The position numbers and the translations under genes were made by a program. Below, piece after piece: positions 44,163 to 53,229 of a DNA stretch of 64,000 nt (position 1 is its first letter; every line of letters starts with the position of its first letter). The notes beneath the pieces are model-generated. The model did not search any database. It had not been told where the DNA came from and saw nothing but the letters and a program-made list of their open reading frames with translations. The stretch covers positions 1 to 64,000 of the forward strand of contig NZ_JAIVFS010000023.1 in NCBI RefSeq assembly GCF_020829645.1. Direction: 5' to 3'. Source of the DNA: Nostoc mirabile CHAB5784. GTDB taxonomy: Bacteria; Cyanobacteriota; Cyanobacteriia; Cyanobacteriales; Nostocaceae.

Positions 44163-45713
44163 TTAAGATAACTTTGTTAAAAATCCCAACAATTTTTTGG
44201 TATTTGATGTCAGGAGGGTTCGACGATAAGCATCAGCAGCTTTTTTAATAGCTTCGGCTTGAGTGGGATAAGGATGAATTACACTGCTTAACTTACTCAA
44301 ACCGATTTTATTCACCATTGCCGTAGTTACAACTGATATCATCTCACCCGCGTGACTGGCGACAATCGTTGCACCGATAATTTCATCAGACCCCTTTTTA
44401 TGGTGGATTTTGAGAAATCCTGATTCTTCACCATCTGCGATCGCTCGGTCTACACTACTAAAAGGTATGTTGATGGTCGTCACCTCAACACCCAATTTCT
44501 GCGCCTCGTGTTCGTACAACCCTACATGGGCAATTTCTGGGTCAGTATAAGTTACCCACGGCATTATCAGACTACTGAGTTTCGAGCGTCCTATGCCAAA
44601 GGGAGAAAACAGCGTATTTTTAATCACAATCCGCGCCGCAGCATCAGCAGCATGGGTAAACTTCCAGTTCATGCAGATATCGCCAGCTGCATAAATTTTG
44701 GAATTCGTCGTTTGAAGATAATCATTTACCTTCACACCTTGGTGCAAGTCATATTCTACACCCACTGATTCTAAATTCAAACCTTCGACATTTGGCGATC
44801 GCCCCGCACCAACTAAAATTTCATCTACTGTCACCGAATCTCGATGACCATTGGAGGAAAAGTAAAGCCGTTTCCCCTCAGTAACAGTTACCACTTCTTC
44901 CAACTTGGAATTCAGTACCACCCGAATTCCTTCGCTAATCAAAACCTTTTGCAGAATTTTGGCAGCCTCAGCATCTTCTTTATTCAAAAGATGAGAACCG
45001 CTATGGAAAAGTACCACCTCAGAACCCAAGCGCCGGAAAGCCTGCGCCAATTCGCAACCAATGGGGCCGCCACCAATCACCGCTAAACGTTCCGGTCGTT
45101 GAATCAGGGAAAAAACCGTCTCATTAGTTAGATAACCCGCCTTTTCAATTCCCGGAATCGACAATTGTGCAGCTCTGGCGCCTGTAGCAATTACAGCTTT
45201 TTTAAACCGGAGAGTTTTGTCGCCAACTTCCACGGTATTTTTAGTTGCAAATCGACCGCTACCCAAAAAGACATCTACACCCAAGTTTTGAAACCGCTCC
45301 GCCGAGTCGTTATGGCTAATACCAGCCCTTACCCGCCGCATCCTTGCCATGACTTTAGGAAAATCAACATCAATATTATGTTGGGGAATATTAACTCCCA
45401 AGTTTTGAGCATCCCAGATTTCGCCAACAACGCGAGCAGACCGAATAATAGTTTTAGATGGTACGCAACCAAGATTTAAGCAATCTCCACCCATGAGATG
45501 CTTTTCAATCAACGCCACTTTTAAACCCAAATCCAAACCCGCAGCACCCGCAGCCACCACTAATCCCGCCGTACCAGCACCAATTACTACCAAATCGTAA
45601 ACATCGGCAGGTTGAGGATTAACCCAATTTGGCGGATGGACGTAAGACACCAACTTTTGGTTATACTCATCCATTGGGCGAACCGTAACTCTCTCTAAAT
45701 CTGAATTGGTCAT
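44163..45713 (-). CDS. Mercuric-reductase-like pyridine nucleotide-disulphide oxidoreductase
   Basis: The 516-residue flavoprotein has FAD motif DLVVIGAGTAGLVVAAGAAG and the redox pair GGDCLNLGCVPSK (Cys78 and Cys83). It also has an NAD(P) motif LAVIGGGPIGCELAQAFRRL, IYAAGDICMNWKFTHAADAA and the dimer-domain HPYPTQAEA. Length and order match the MerA/lipoamide-dehydrogenase family. The N-terminal metal-binding GMTC domain and the C-terminal CysCys pair of true MerA are absent. Reduction of Hg2+ is therefore doubtful, and a disulphide or quinone substrate is as likely. No mer genes are adjacent. Confidence 0.85.
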   Translation of the reverse strand: MTNSDLERVTVRPMDEYNQKLVSYVHPPNWVNPQPADVYDLVVIGAGTAGLVVAAGAAGLDLGLKVALIEKHLMGGDCLNLGCVPSKTIIRSARVVGEIWDAQNLGVNIPQHNIDVDFPKVMARMRRVRAGISHNDSAERFQNLGVDVFLGSGRFATKNTVEVGDKTLRFKKAVIATGARAAQLSIPGIEKAGYLTNETVFSLIQRPERLAVIGGGPIGCELAQAFRRLGSEVVLFHSGSHLLNKEDAEAAKILQKVLISEGIRVVLNSKLEEVVTVTEGKRLYFSSNGHRDSVTVDEILVGAGRSPNVEGLNLESVGVEYDLHQGVKVNDYLQTTNSKIYAAGDICMNWKFTHAADAAARIVIKNTLFSPFGIGRSKLSSLIMPWVTYTDPEIAHVGLYEHEAQKLGVEVTTINIPFSSVDRAIADGEESGFLKIHHKKGSDEIIGATIVASHAGEMISVVTTAMVNKIGLSKLSSVIHPYPTQAEAIKKAADAYRRTLLTSNTKKLLGFLTKLS

Positions 45714-45832
45714 TGGCGAAACCTCTTTTAAGAATTGAAAATACTAAATTCACTTGAGCTAACTTTTCACTCTTATCTAGAAAACCTCACCCCCAACCCC
45801 TCTCCCCTTTTTAAGCTATGCATTAGTCAAAA

Positions 45833-46015
45833 GAGGCAGGGGAGCAGGGAGCAGGGAGCAGGGGGGAGAGGCTGAGACGGAGCTTGTACTCCGCCCCAGC
45901 CAAGCGTCCTGGAAGGACGGGGCTTCATACCCATGTTCCGCTTCGCTTCACGCAGAGGGGAAGGGCTTGCTCCCCCAGCTAAGTGCCCCCTTCCCCTCTG
46001 CCTCTTCGGTAAATA
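45833..46015. repeat. GGAGCAG-flanked 180-bp repeat, copy 2
   Basis: The same plan as 22448-22630: AGGCAGGGGAGCAGGG ends, then GGAGCTTGTACTCCGC, AAGGACGGGGCTTCATACC, CATGTTCCGC and GGGCTTGCTCCCCC. The rest of the 45714-46355 gap includes an ACTAG...GTCTGTCAAA/TTGACAGA...ACTAG inverted repeat (46126-46250) with CTCCCTACTCCC heptamers, and a half element ending TTTTCAAACAACCTC. Confidence 0.75.
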
Positions 46016-46355
46016 AGTCAGGAAAAGGATTGTACAACAAGGTGATATGCAGAGACTTGACAAAAGCAGAAGAATGTAGTAGAAAAAAATTTTCTAGGCG
46101 ATCGCTAACTACAAACTAGTGGTCTGTCAAATACATTTTGACGGACATGAAGACATTTGAGAAACAGTAAAAACTCTTTCCCCACTCCCCACTCCCTACT
46201 CCCTACTCCCCACCTTCACCCGTCATTTTTGGGTTGACAGAGTACTAGAGAATTTGAGCGGAGTAGTTTCTAGCTTGCGGGGGATCTAAAAGTGCCTAGA
46301 GTCACAATGAAAAAATTTTCAAACAACCTCTCAGGTACAAATTACGGATTACGAA

Positions 46356-47465
46356 TTAGAAAGTCACCACACTCCGAATTGATTCACCTTTGTGCATCAA
46401 TTCAAAAGCATCATTAATTTGCTCAATGGGCATTACATGGGTAATCAAATCATCAATATTTATCTTACCTTCCATATACCAATCAACAATTTTCGGCACA
46501 TCTGTACGTCCTCTAGCGCCACCGAATGCTGAACCTTTCCAAACGCGCCCAGTTACTAGTTGAAAAGGACGAGTACTGATTTCTTGTCCAGCACCAGCAA
46601 CACCAATAATCACACTAACGCCCCAACCTTTATGGCAGCATTCTAATGCTTGACGCATAATTTTGACATGACCGATACATTCAAAACTGTAATCAGCGCC
46701 GCCTTTTGTTAAATCAACCAGATAGGGAACTAAATCACCCTCTACTTCCTGGGGATTGACAAAGTGCGTCATGCCAAACTTTTCCGCTAAAGCGCGTTTG
46801 TTGGGATTAATATCCACCCCGACAATCATATTTGCCCCTACCATCCGCGCTGCTTGGATGACATTTAAACCAATACCACCCAAACCGAAAACCACAACAT
46901 TTGCTCCTGGTTCCACCTTGGCAGTATTGATAACTGCACCAACACCAGTAGTCACACCACAGCCAATGTAACAAACCTTATCAAATGGCGCGTCTTCGCG
47001 AATTTTTGCCAGGGCGATTTCTGGCAGCACCGTATAGTTGGCAAAAGTGGATGTACCCATATAATGATGAATCATTTGCCCATCAATGCTAAAGCGACTA
47101 GTGCCATCGGGCATAACACCGCGTCCTTGAGTTAAGCGAATGGCTTGACAAAGATTAGTTTTGAAACTTAGACAATATTCGCACTGGCGACATTCGGGAG
47201 TGTATAGGGGAATTACATGATCCCCTGGTTTGAGACTGGTGACACCAGCGCCTACCTCCACTACCACACCAGCGCCTTCATGCCCCAAAATTGCCGGGAA
47301 CAAACCTTCGGGATCGTCACCAGATAGGGTAAAGGCGTCGGTATGGCAAACCCCGCTTGCTTTCACCTCAACTAACACTTCGCCAGCTTGTGGCCCCGAT
47401 AGTTGAACGGTTTCAATTGTCAACGGCTTACCTGCGCTGTAAGCTACTGCTGCTTTAACTTGCAA
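46356..47465 (-). CDS. frmA: S-(hydroxymethyl)glutathione dehydrogenase (class III ADH)
   Basis: The 369-residue protein is a full-length class III alcohol dehydrogenase. Catalytic zinc ligands lie in ASGVCHTDAFTLSGDDPEG and ILGHEGAGVVVEVGAGV. The structural zinc site is CRQCEYCLSFKTNLC and the NAD motif VVFGLGGIGLNVIQAARMVG. It oxidises the glutathione-formaldehyde adduct to S-formylglutathione and can reduce S-nitrosoglutathione. Its usual partner, S-formylglutathione hydrolase, is encoded at the right edge of this window rather than next to it. Confidence 0.95.
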   Translation of the reverse strand: MQVKAAVAYSAGKPLTIETVQLSGPQAGEVLVEVKASGVCHTDAFTLSGDDPEGLFPAILGHEGAGVVVEVGAGVTSLKPGDHVIPLYTPECRQCEYCLSFKTNLCQAIRLTQGRGVMPDGTSRFSIDGQMIHHYMGTSTFANYTVLPEIALAKIREDAPFDKVCYIGCGVTTGVGAVINTAKVEPGANVVVFGLGGIGLNVIQAARMVGANMIVGVDINPNKRALAEKFGMTHFVNPQEVEGDLVPYLVDLTKGGADYSFECIGHVKIMRQALECCHKGWGVSVIIGVAGAGQEISTRPFQLVTGRVWKGSAFGGARGRTDVPKIVDWYMEGKINIDDLITHVMPIEQINDAFELMHKGESIRSVVTF

Positions 47466-47626
47466 CTTCAGCCCTCCTATATAGTTTTGTCAATAGGCTT
47501 ATTTGAGTTTATATCGGGGAGTGCTTTAAGAGCATGGGGCATTGATTATTCCTCTTATCCCCAGTCCCCTGATAGCATTGAGGGCATGATACACTTTTGT
47601 ATCACTTCATCGTATTCAGGACTGAC

Positions 47627-47782
47627 GCAAAAATCGGCAAAAAGCTTAATTTATCGTAGACACGTAGTGGCTTGCCGTAGGCTACCGCCTTCTGGTGCGT
47701 CGGCTTTTGCCAACGAGACGCTGCGCGTTTATGCAGCCTTTCGTAGAAAAGAGAAGATTTCGTAGAGTGTGCGTAAGTCCTA
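47627..47782. mobile_element. MITE, family C copy 4 (156 bp)
   Basis: The left end is CAGGACTGACGCA and the right end TGCGTAAGTCCTA. The perfect 5-bp duplication GTATT lies at 47622-47626 and 47783-47787. The interior has GCTACCGCCTTCTGG and GACGCTGCGCG palindromic repeats. Confidence 0.88.
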
Positions 47783-47959
47783 GTATTTAATAAGTACGAT
47801 CCCTGCTATAACGATAAATATTACTTTGTTAAAATATCATTCTCTAGCTAGATTGGTTAAAGGCGGCAACAGCTGTTTTGACAACGATGTAAACTGGATA
47901 TCAGCAGCAACCCCCAAATAATTTGTCCACCCCTCGATTAATACATTTTGTCACAGCTT

Positions 47960-49267
47960 ATGAACCCTGCCCTAACTCAAATTGGCGCTCAAATGTCCAA
48001 CCTGACTGGCGTCAGAGCAATTATGAAGGATATTATCGAAACATTACGAGCGGGTGCAGGGCAGCAGTTTATTAATTTGAGTGCTGGTAATCCGTTGATT
48101 TTGCCAGAGGTAGAGCAACTATGGCGGGATTGTACTGCACAGCTTTTGGCTAGCCCCGAATATGGTGAGGTAGTTTGTCGCTACGGTTCAAGTCAGGGCT
48201 ATGCACCATTAGTTGAAGCGATCGCCAACGACTTCAACAAACGTTACGGGTTAAACTTAAGCGATGCCTTCGGCAACGGTATAACCGAACGCAATATCCT
48301 CATCACCCCCGGCAGTCAAACCCTCTACTTCTATGCTGTGAATAGCTTCGGTGGCTACACCCCTAGCGGCGAGTTAAAACAAATCGTTTTGCCCCTCAGC
48401 CCTGACTACACAGGTTACGGCGGCATCTCCTTAGTTTCAAAAGCCTTAACTGCCTACAAACCGACTCTCGATATTGATGAAGCCGCCCACCGATTTAAAT
48501 ATCGCCCCGACTTCAGCCAACTGTCGATTACAGAAAATACGGGTTGTATCCTCTTCTCTCGCCCTTGTAATCCCACTGGTAATGTCCTCACTGAGGATGA
48601 AGTGAAAAAGATTGCTGCCCTGGCTGCACCTTACAATCTGCCCGTGTTAATTGACTCAGCTTATGCGCCTCCCTTCCCAGCATTAAACTTTACCGAAATG
48701 ACACCAGTGTTTGGTGATAACATCCTCCACTGCATGAGTTTATCGAAAGCGGGATTACCAGGAGAAAGGGTTGGTATTGCCATTGGCGATGAAAAGTGGA
48801 TTGAAGTGCTGGAGTGTTTCCAAGCAAATATTGGTCTCCATTCTTCACGTTACGGCCAAGCGATCGCAGCTCTTGCAATCAACTCTGGCGCTTTAGTAGA
48901 AATTTCTCACACTGTCATCCGTCCCTTTTACCAAAATAAGTTTACCGTTTTAGAAACCAGCCTAGAACAAGCGATGCCCAAGGATTTACCTTGGTTCCTC
49001 CATCGCGGTGAAGGAGCAATTTTTGCTTGGTTGTGGTTGCAGGATTTACCCATCAGTGACTGGGAATTTTACCAGCAACTTAAGCAAGTAGGTGTGATTA
49101 TTGTCCCAGGAAATAGCTTCTTCCCCGGTTTAGAGGAAGAATGGGCGCACAAGCATCAATGCTTCCGCATCAGCCTTACAGGTACGGATGAAGAGATAGC
49201 CACTGCTATGCAACGTTTAGCAAAAGTGGCTGAAGAAGCTTATAAAGGTGCGGCGGTGACTGCCTGA
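47960..49267 (+). CDS. avtA: Valine--pyruvate aminotransferase (fold-type I PLP enzyme)
   Basis: The ATG at 47960 gives about 435 residues. Features of the AvtA group are INLSAGNPLILPEVEQLWRD, VVCRYGSSQGYAPLVEAIA, LITPGSQTLYFYAVNSFGG and CILFSRPCNPTGNVLTEDEV. The PLP-binding lysine lies in CMSLSKAGLPGERVGIAIGD, and a late Arg in HQCFRISLTGTDEE. The enzyme exchanges amino groups between valine, pyruvate and related 2-oxoacids in the cytoplasm. An upstream in-frame TTG (47948) is a less likely start. Confidence 0.88.
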   Translation: MNPALTQIGAQMSNLTGVRAIMKDIIETLRAGAGQQFINLSAGNPLILPEVEQLWRDCTAQLLASPEYGEVVCRYGSSQGYAPLVEAIANDFNKRYGLNLSDAFGNGITERNILITPGSQTLYFYAVNSFGGYTPSGELKQIVLPLSPDYTGYGGISLVSKALTAYKPTLDIDEAAHRFKYRPDFSQLSITENTGCILFSRPCNPTGNVLTEDEVKKIAALAAPYNLPVLIDSAYAPPFPALNFTEMTPVFGDNILHCMSLSKAGLPGERVGIAIGDEKWIEVLECFQANIGLHSSRYGQAIAALAINSGALVEISHTVIRPFYQNKFTVLETSLEQAMPKDLPWFLHRGEGAIFAWLWLQDLPISDWEFYQQLKQVGVIIVPGNSFFPGLEEEWAHKHQCFRISLTGTDEEIATAMQRLAKVAEEAYKGAAVTA

Positions 49268-49319
49268 TTAGGAGTAGAGACGCGATTAATCGCGTCTGTA
49301 CAGGAGTTAGGAGTTATAA
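49267..49319. repeat. Dispersed ATTAATCGCG palindrome, copy 2
   Basis: TTAGGAGTAGAGACGCG, ATTAAT and CGCGTCTGTACAGGAGTTAG are nearly identical to 40990-41041. It overlaps the aminotransferase stop codon and may act as a transcript-end hairpin. Confidence 0.8.
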
Positions 49320-49347
49320 GAACGCTTTCCCCAATGACAAATGACAA

Positions 49348-49935
49348 ATGACAAATGACAAATCAGATAATTGGCTAGAAATTGGTAAGATTGTTTCCCC
49401 TCAAGGATTGTCTGGAGAATTACGGATTTATCCTGTATCAGACTTCCCCGAAAGATTTGAGGTGCCGGGAAAACGTTGGTTGTTGCGTTCAGGTGACACA
49501 GAACCGCAACCAATCGAATTATTAACAGGACGTTATATCAGTAACAAAAACTTGTATGTGATCAAATTAGCTGGCGTGGAAAATTGCGATCAAGCCGAGG
49601 CTTTGCGTGGTTGTAAGTTAATGGTGCCAGCAAGCGATCGCCCCCAGTTAGGCGAAGATGAATATCATGTCCTCGATTTGATTGGTTTGGAAGTTTTCAT
49701 GCAAGCATCTGGCGAACTCGTTGGTACAGTGGTAGATATCATCCCGGCTGGCAATGATTTGTTAGAAGTCAAGTTGCACCCATCTTTTGCTATTGACAAA
49801 CAACAAATGACAAATGACAAAAAGCAGAAAACTGTTTTGATTCCATTTGTGGAAGCGATCACTCCTGTGGTAGACTTACCATCTGGTCGTATTGAAATTA
49901 CGCCGCCATCTGGATTATTGGAAATTAATAATTAG
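49348..49935 (+). CDS. rimM: Ribosome maturation factor RimM
   Basis: The 195-residue protein has the N-terminal RimM barrel (WLEIGKIVSPQGLSGELRIY, PVSDFPERF) and a C-terminal PRC-barrel (YHVLDLIGLEVFMQASGELV, VVDIIPAGNDLLEV, IPFVEAITPVVDL). RimM assists assembly of the 30S head. The start codon sits in a heptamer tract ATGACAA (49334-49361) that offers ATGs in all three frames; only 49348 fits. A second ATGACAA pair inside the gene encodes QQMTNDKKQK in the PRC domain, between LHPSFAIDK and TVLIPF, an insertion unlikely to exist in other RimM proteins. Confidence 0.93.
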   Translation: MTNDKSDNWLEIGKIVSPQGLSGELRIYPVSDFPERFEVPGKRWLLRSGDTEPQPIELLTGRYISNKNLYVIKLAGVENCDQAEALRGCKLMVPASDRPQLGEDEYHVLDLIGLEVFMQASGELVGTVVDIIPAGNDLLEVKLHPSFAIDKQQMTNDKKQKTVLIPFVEAITPVVDLPSGRIEITPPSGLLEINN

Positions 49936-49950
49936 AAAGTTTAGACATAC

Positions 49951-50490
49951 TTACAAAAATCTTTCAATGATGATTTCGTCTATATATGTCGTGTTAATTT
50001 TGGCTTGTCTTTTGGCTGTACCAATGATGTAAAAACCTTGGTCGAGGTAAGTAGCTAGCGCCGCCATATTATCTGCACGGATAAAAGTGAATAGTTTCTC
50101 ATATCCTCGTTGACGGGCAACCTCAAACGTAGCATTAAATAAACTTGTAGCAACTTTTTGTCGTCGATGTGACAAAGCTACATAAGTTCCTAGCACTCCC
50201 ACATGATCGAAAGCATGGGTGTAAGTAGCAAATGGTTCCATACTTTGAAATCCCACAATCTTTTGCTCATGACCGCAGATAGCTACGTGGAATACTCCAC
50301 GCACTGGAAAGTTTAAAATATATTCGCGTTCAGCTTCTACAGTGAATGGGGTATCAAACGCTGTGTATACTCCAGCTTCAATGATTGGGTTCAAAATGCT
50401 GATAATAGCTTCAGCATCGTTAAGTTCAACTTGCCGAACCGATAAATCCACGTTCGATTGCCTTTTAACACTAAGGAGTATTTTATTCAC
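49951..50490 (-). CDS. GNAT family N-acetyltransferase
   Basis: The 179-residue protein shows the acetyl-CoA-binding GNAT core: VRQVELNDAEAIISILNPII at the start, GVLGTYVALSHRRQKVATSL with the R/Q-x-x-x-A loop (RRQKVA), and AALATYLDQGFYIIGTAKRQ at the end. It resembles the phosphinothricin/MnaT-like subgroup in the AFDTPFT substrate loop. The acceptor is unknown. It converges with rimM, with 15 bp between stop codons. Confidence 0.85.
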   Translation of the reverse strand: MNKILLSVKRQSNVDLSVRQVELNDAEAIISILNPIIEAGVYTAFDTPFTVEAEREYILNFPVRGVFHVAICGHEQKIVGFQSMEPFATYTHAFDHVGVLGTYVALSHRRQKVATSLFNATFEVARQRGYEKLFTFIRADNMAALATYLDQGFYIIGTAKRQAKINTTYIDEIIIERFL

Positions 50491-50541
50491 AAAGACTGGA
50501 AAAATTCATCATGAGTTAGATGGCTATTATTGTGAAAATAA

Positions 50542-50555
50542 GTAAAATTACATAC
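50542..50555 (+). promoter_or_regulatory. Candidate NtcA site upstream of phosphoketolase
   Basis: GTAAAATTACATAC fits GTA-N8-TAC, the consensus for the nitrogen regulator NtcA, and lies 43 bp before the phosphoketolase start. A -10-like TGTAAT follows about 24 bp downstream. That would leave a leader of only a few bases, so activation by NtcA is uncertain and the match could be chance. Confidence 0.3.
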
Positions 50556-50597
50556 TGAATCAAACCGTCAAAATCCTTTTTGTAATGGAGTGTCGAA

Positions 50598-52979
50598 ATG
50601 ACATTAGCAACGCCTCCACAAACAAAGCCTTTAACAGATGAAGAATTACGTAAGATAAACGCCTACTGGCGTGCAGCTAACTATCTTTCCGTTGGGCAGA
50701 TATATCTACTCGACAATCCGCTACTGAGAGAACCGCTAAAGCTGGAACACGTCAAACCCAGACTCTTAGGGCACTGGGGAACAACGCCAGGGCTGAACTT
50801 TATCTATGTTCACCTGAATCGGGTGATTAAGAAATATGACCTAAACACAATCTACATTGCTGGCCCCGGTCATGGCGGCCCTGGATTAGTAGCCAATACT
50901 TACTTAGAAGGCACTTACACCGAGTATTATCACAACATCTCCCAGGATGCTGAGGGAATCCAGAAACTCTTTAAACAGTTCTCTTTCCCTGGTGGTATTC
51001 CCAGCCACGTTGCACCGGAAACCCCTGGTTCGATCCACGAAGGTGGGGAACTAGGTTATGCCCTCGTCCACGCTTTCGGTGCTGCCTTTGATAACCCTGA
51101 TTTGATCGTTGCTGCTGTTGTGGGTGACGGCGAAGCTGAAACAGGTGCTTTAGCAACTAGCTGGCATTCCAATAAGTTTCTTAACCCCGTGCATGATGGG
51201 GCTGTACTTCCGATCCTCCACTTGAATGGATATAAAATTGCTAACCCAACAGTACTGGCACGGATCAGCCATCAGGAATTAGAAAGCTTATTTGTAGGCT
51301 ATGGCTACAAGCCATACTTCGTCGAAGGTGACGATCCCGCAGATGTCCACCAGCAGATGGCGGCGACTCTAGATATAGCGATCGCCGAAATTCAAAGTAT
51401 CCAAAGAGAAGCCCGCGTACACGGTTTCACCGAACGTCCCCAGTGGCCAATGATTGTCTTGAAAACCCCCAAAGGTTGGACAGGCCCCAAGGAAGTCGAT
51501 GGCAAAAAAACAGAAGGTTCTTGGCGATCGCACCAAGTTCCCTTTGGTAACATAGCCAAACAGCCAGAACATCTGAAACTCTTAGAAGATTGGATGAAGA
51601 GTTACCAACCAGAAGAACTCTTCGACAGCAACGGTAAGCTGATTCCTGAATTAGCAGAACTGGCTCCCAAAGGTCATCGACGCATGGGTGACAATCCCCA
51701 CGCAAACGGCGGTATTTTGCTTTGCGACCTGAAAATGCCCGACTTTCAAAAGTATGCCGTAGATGTTCTAAAACCAGGGCAAGCGATCGCTGAAGCTACC
51801 CAAGTTGCAGGAAAATTCCTGCGGGATATCATGCAACTTAACCAAGAAAGCCGCAACTTCCGCATTGTCGGCCCCGATGAAACGGTATCAAATCGCTTAG
51901 GCGCTGTGCTAGAAGTCACAGACCGGGATTGGGCAGCCCAGATCCTCCCAGAAGATGACCACCTTTCCCCGGACGGTCGGGTGATGGAAATTCTCAGCGA
52001 AACTAATTGTCAAGGATGGTTAGAAGGTTACCTGCTCACAGGACGCCACGGATTTTTCTCTTGCTACGAGGCGTTCATCCACATCATTGACTCGATGTTT
52101 AATCAGCACGCCAAATGGCTGAAAACGACTAGACATATTCCCTGGCGTAAACCAATTGCTTCCCTCAATTATCTACTCACCTCCCACGTTTGGCGGCAAG
52201 ACCACAACGGTTTCTCTCACCAAGACCCCGGTTTTATTGACCATGTAATCAACAAAAAAGCAGAAATCGTTCGCGTGTATTTGCCCCCCGATGCCAACAC
52301 TCTGCTATCAGTAACTGACCATTGTTTAAGAAGCCGCAACTATGTCAACGTCATCGTTGCAGGAAAGCAACCAGCATTGCAATACCTAAATATGGATGCT
52401 GCTATCAAGCACTGCACCAAAGGCATCGGTATTTGGGAATGGGCAAGTAACGACCAAGGCGGCGAACCAGATGTAGTGATGGCTTGTGCTGGGGATATTC
52501 CCACCTTAGAAACTTTAGCGGCTGTGGACATTCTGCGCCAGCACTTTCCTGAGTTAAAGGTGCGGGTAGTGAACGTAGTCGATTTGATGACACTACAGCC
52601 AAAAAGCGAACATCCCCACGGTTTGAGCGAAAAAGACTTTGACACGATTTTCACCACCGATAAACACATTATCTTTGCCTTTCATGGCTATCCTTGGCTG
52701 ATTCATCGCTTAACCTATCGCCACACCAATCACGATCAGTTGCATGTGCGTGGCTACAAGGAAGAAGGAACCACCACCACTCCCTTTGATATGGTTGTGC
52801 TTAACGAGCTTGATCGCTTCCATCTAGTAATGGACGTAATTGATCGTGTACCAAAGCTAGGATATAGGGCAGCTTATGTCAAACAGCAGTTGCAAGATAA
52901 GCTGATCGAACACAAACATTACATTGAGAAGTACGGCGACGATATGCCGGAAATTCGTGACTGGAAGTGGCCCTATTAA
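50598..52979 (+). CDS. xfp: Phosphoketolase (xylulose-5-phosphate/fructose-6-phosphate)
   Basis: The 793-residue protein is full length. Hallmarks are YLSVGQIYLLDNPLLREPL, LGHWGTTPGLNFIYVHLNR, the GPGHGGPGLVANTYLEG loop, GGIPSHVAPETPGSIHEGGE, and the thiamine diphosphate motif VVGDGEAETGALATSWHSNK. Phosphate-binding and dimer residues (GYLLTGRHGFFSCYEAFIHI) follow. It splits xylulose-5-P or fructose-6-P with phosphate to acetyl-phosphate plus a C3 or C4 sugar phosphate, bypassing decarboxylation in carbon metabolism. It is monocistronic and followed by heptamer repeats. No adjacent acetate kinase is present. Confidence 0.96.
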   Translation: MTLATPPQTKPLTDEELRKINAYWRAANYLSVGQIYLLDNPLLREPLKLEHVKPRLLGHWGTTPGLNFIYVHLNRVIKKYDLNTIYIAGPGHGGPGLVANTYLEGTYTEYYHNISQDAEGIQKLFKQFSFPGGIPSHVAPETPGSIHEGGELGYALVHAFGAAFDNPDLIVAAVVGDGEAETGALATSWHSNKFLNPVHDGAVLPILHLNGYKIANPTVLARISHQELESLFVGYGYKPYFVEGDDPADVHQQMAATLDIAIAEIQSIQREARVHGFTERPQWPMIVLKTPKGWTGPKEVDGKKTEGSWRSHQVPFGNIAKQPEHLKLLEDWMKSYQPEELFDSNGKLIPELAELAPKGHRRMGDNPHANGGILLCDLKMPDFQKYAVDVLKPGQAIAEATQVAGKFLRDIMQLNQESRNFRIVGPDETVSNRLGAVLEVTDRDWAAQILPEDDHLSPDGRVMEILSETNCQGWLEGYLLTGRHGFFSCYEAFIHIIDSMFNQHAKWLKTTRHIPWRKPIASLNYLLTSHVWRQDHNGFSHQDPGFIDHVINKKAEIVRVYLPPDANTLLSVTDHCLRSRNYVNVIVAGKQPALQYLNMDAAIKHCTKGIGIWEWASNDQGGEPDVVMACAGDIPTLETLAAVDILRQHFPELKVRVVNVVDLMTLQPKSEHPHGLSEKDFDTIFTTDKHIIFAFHGYPWLIHRLTYRHTNHDQLHVRGYKEEGTTTTPFDMVVLNELDRFHLVMDVIDRVPKLGYRAAYVKQQLQDKLIEHKHYIEKYGDDMPEIRDWKWPY

Positions 52980-52984
52980 CTAAT

Positions 52985-53041
52985 TACTAATTCGTAATTC
53001 GTAATTCGTAGTGAAGAATTCAATTACGAATTACGAATTAT
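52985..53041. repeat. Inverted heptamer repeats (ATTCGTA / ATTACGA)
   Basis: Three ATTCGTA copies face three ATTACGA copies across GTGAAGAATTC and so can form a long hairpin right after the phosphoketolase stop. A CTCTGTG...TTAACCGCAGAGG palindrome follows (53050-53145). Confidence 0.8.
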
Positions 53042-53197
53042 TTTAACCTCTTGTCTCTGTGTTCTCTGTGTCTTTGTGGTTAAAATAATTACTGTTTAAC
53101 CGCAGAGGCAGAGAGAACGCTGAGAAAAACAATCTTATTTTACATTCCTAACTCAGGCGTATTGGCTTATATGGGCCAATATGCTTAGGGTGAACTA

Positions 53198-53229
53198 CCT
53201 ACACCAACCGCTAGGCGGTATGGTGTAGG
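53198..53229. other. Hairpin at right end of tnpB element
   Basis: CCTACACCA...CCGC pairs with GCGG...TGGTGTAGG in a near-perfect stem covering the tnpB stop codon. IS200/IS605-type elements end in such hairpins, and the TnpB guide (omega) RNA normally ends just beyond this structure, so the element's right boundary and guide region are probably near 53150-53200. A second small palindrome, ATTGGCTTATATGGGCCAAT, lies at 53161-53180. Confidence 0.5.

Noticed and set aside
44163..45713. True mercuric reductase in a mer resistance operon
   Set aside because: The redox pair is present, but the N-terminal metal-binding domain, the C-terminal cysteine pair and any neighbouring mer gene are missing.
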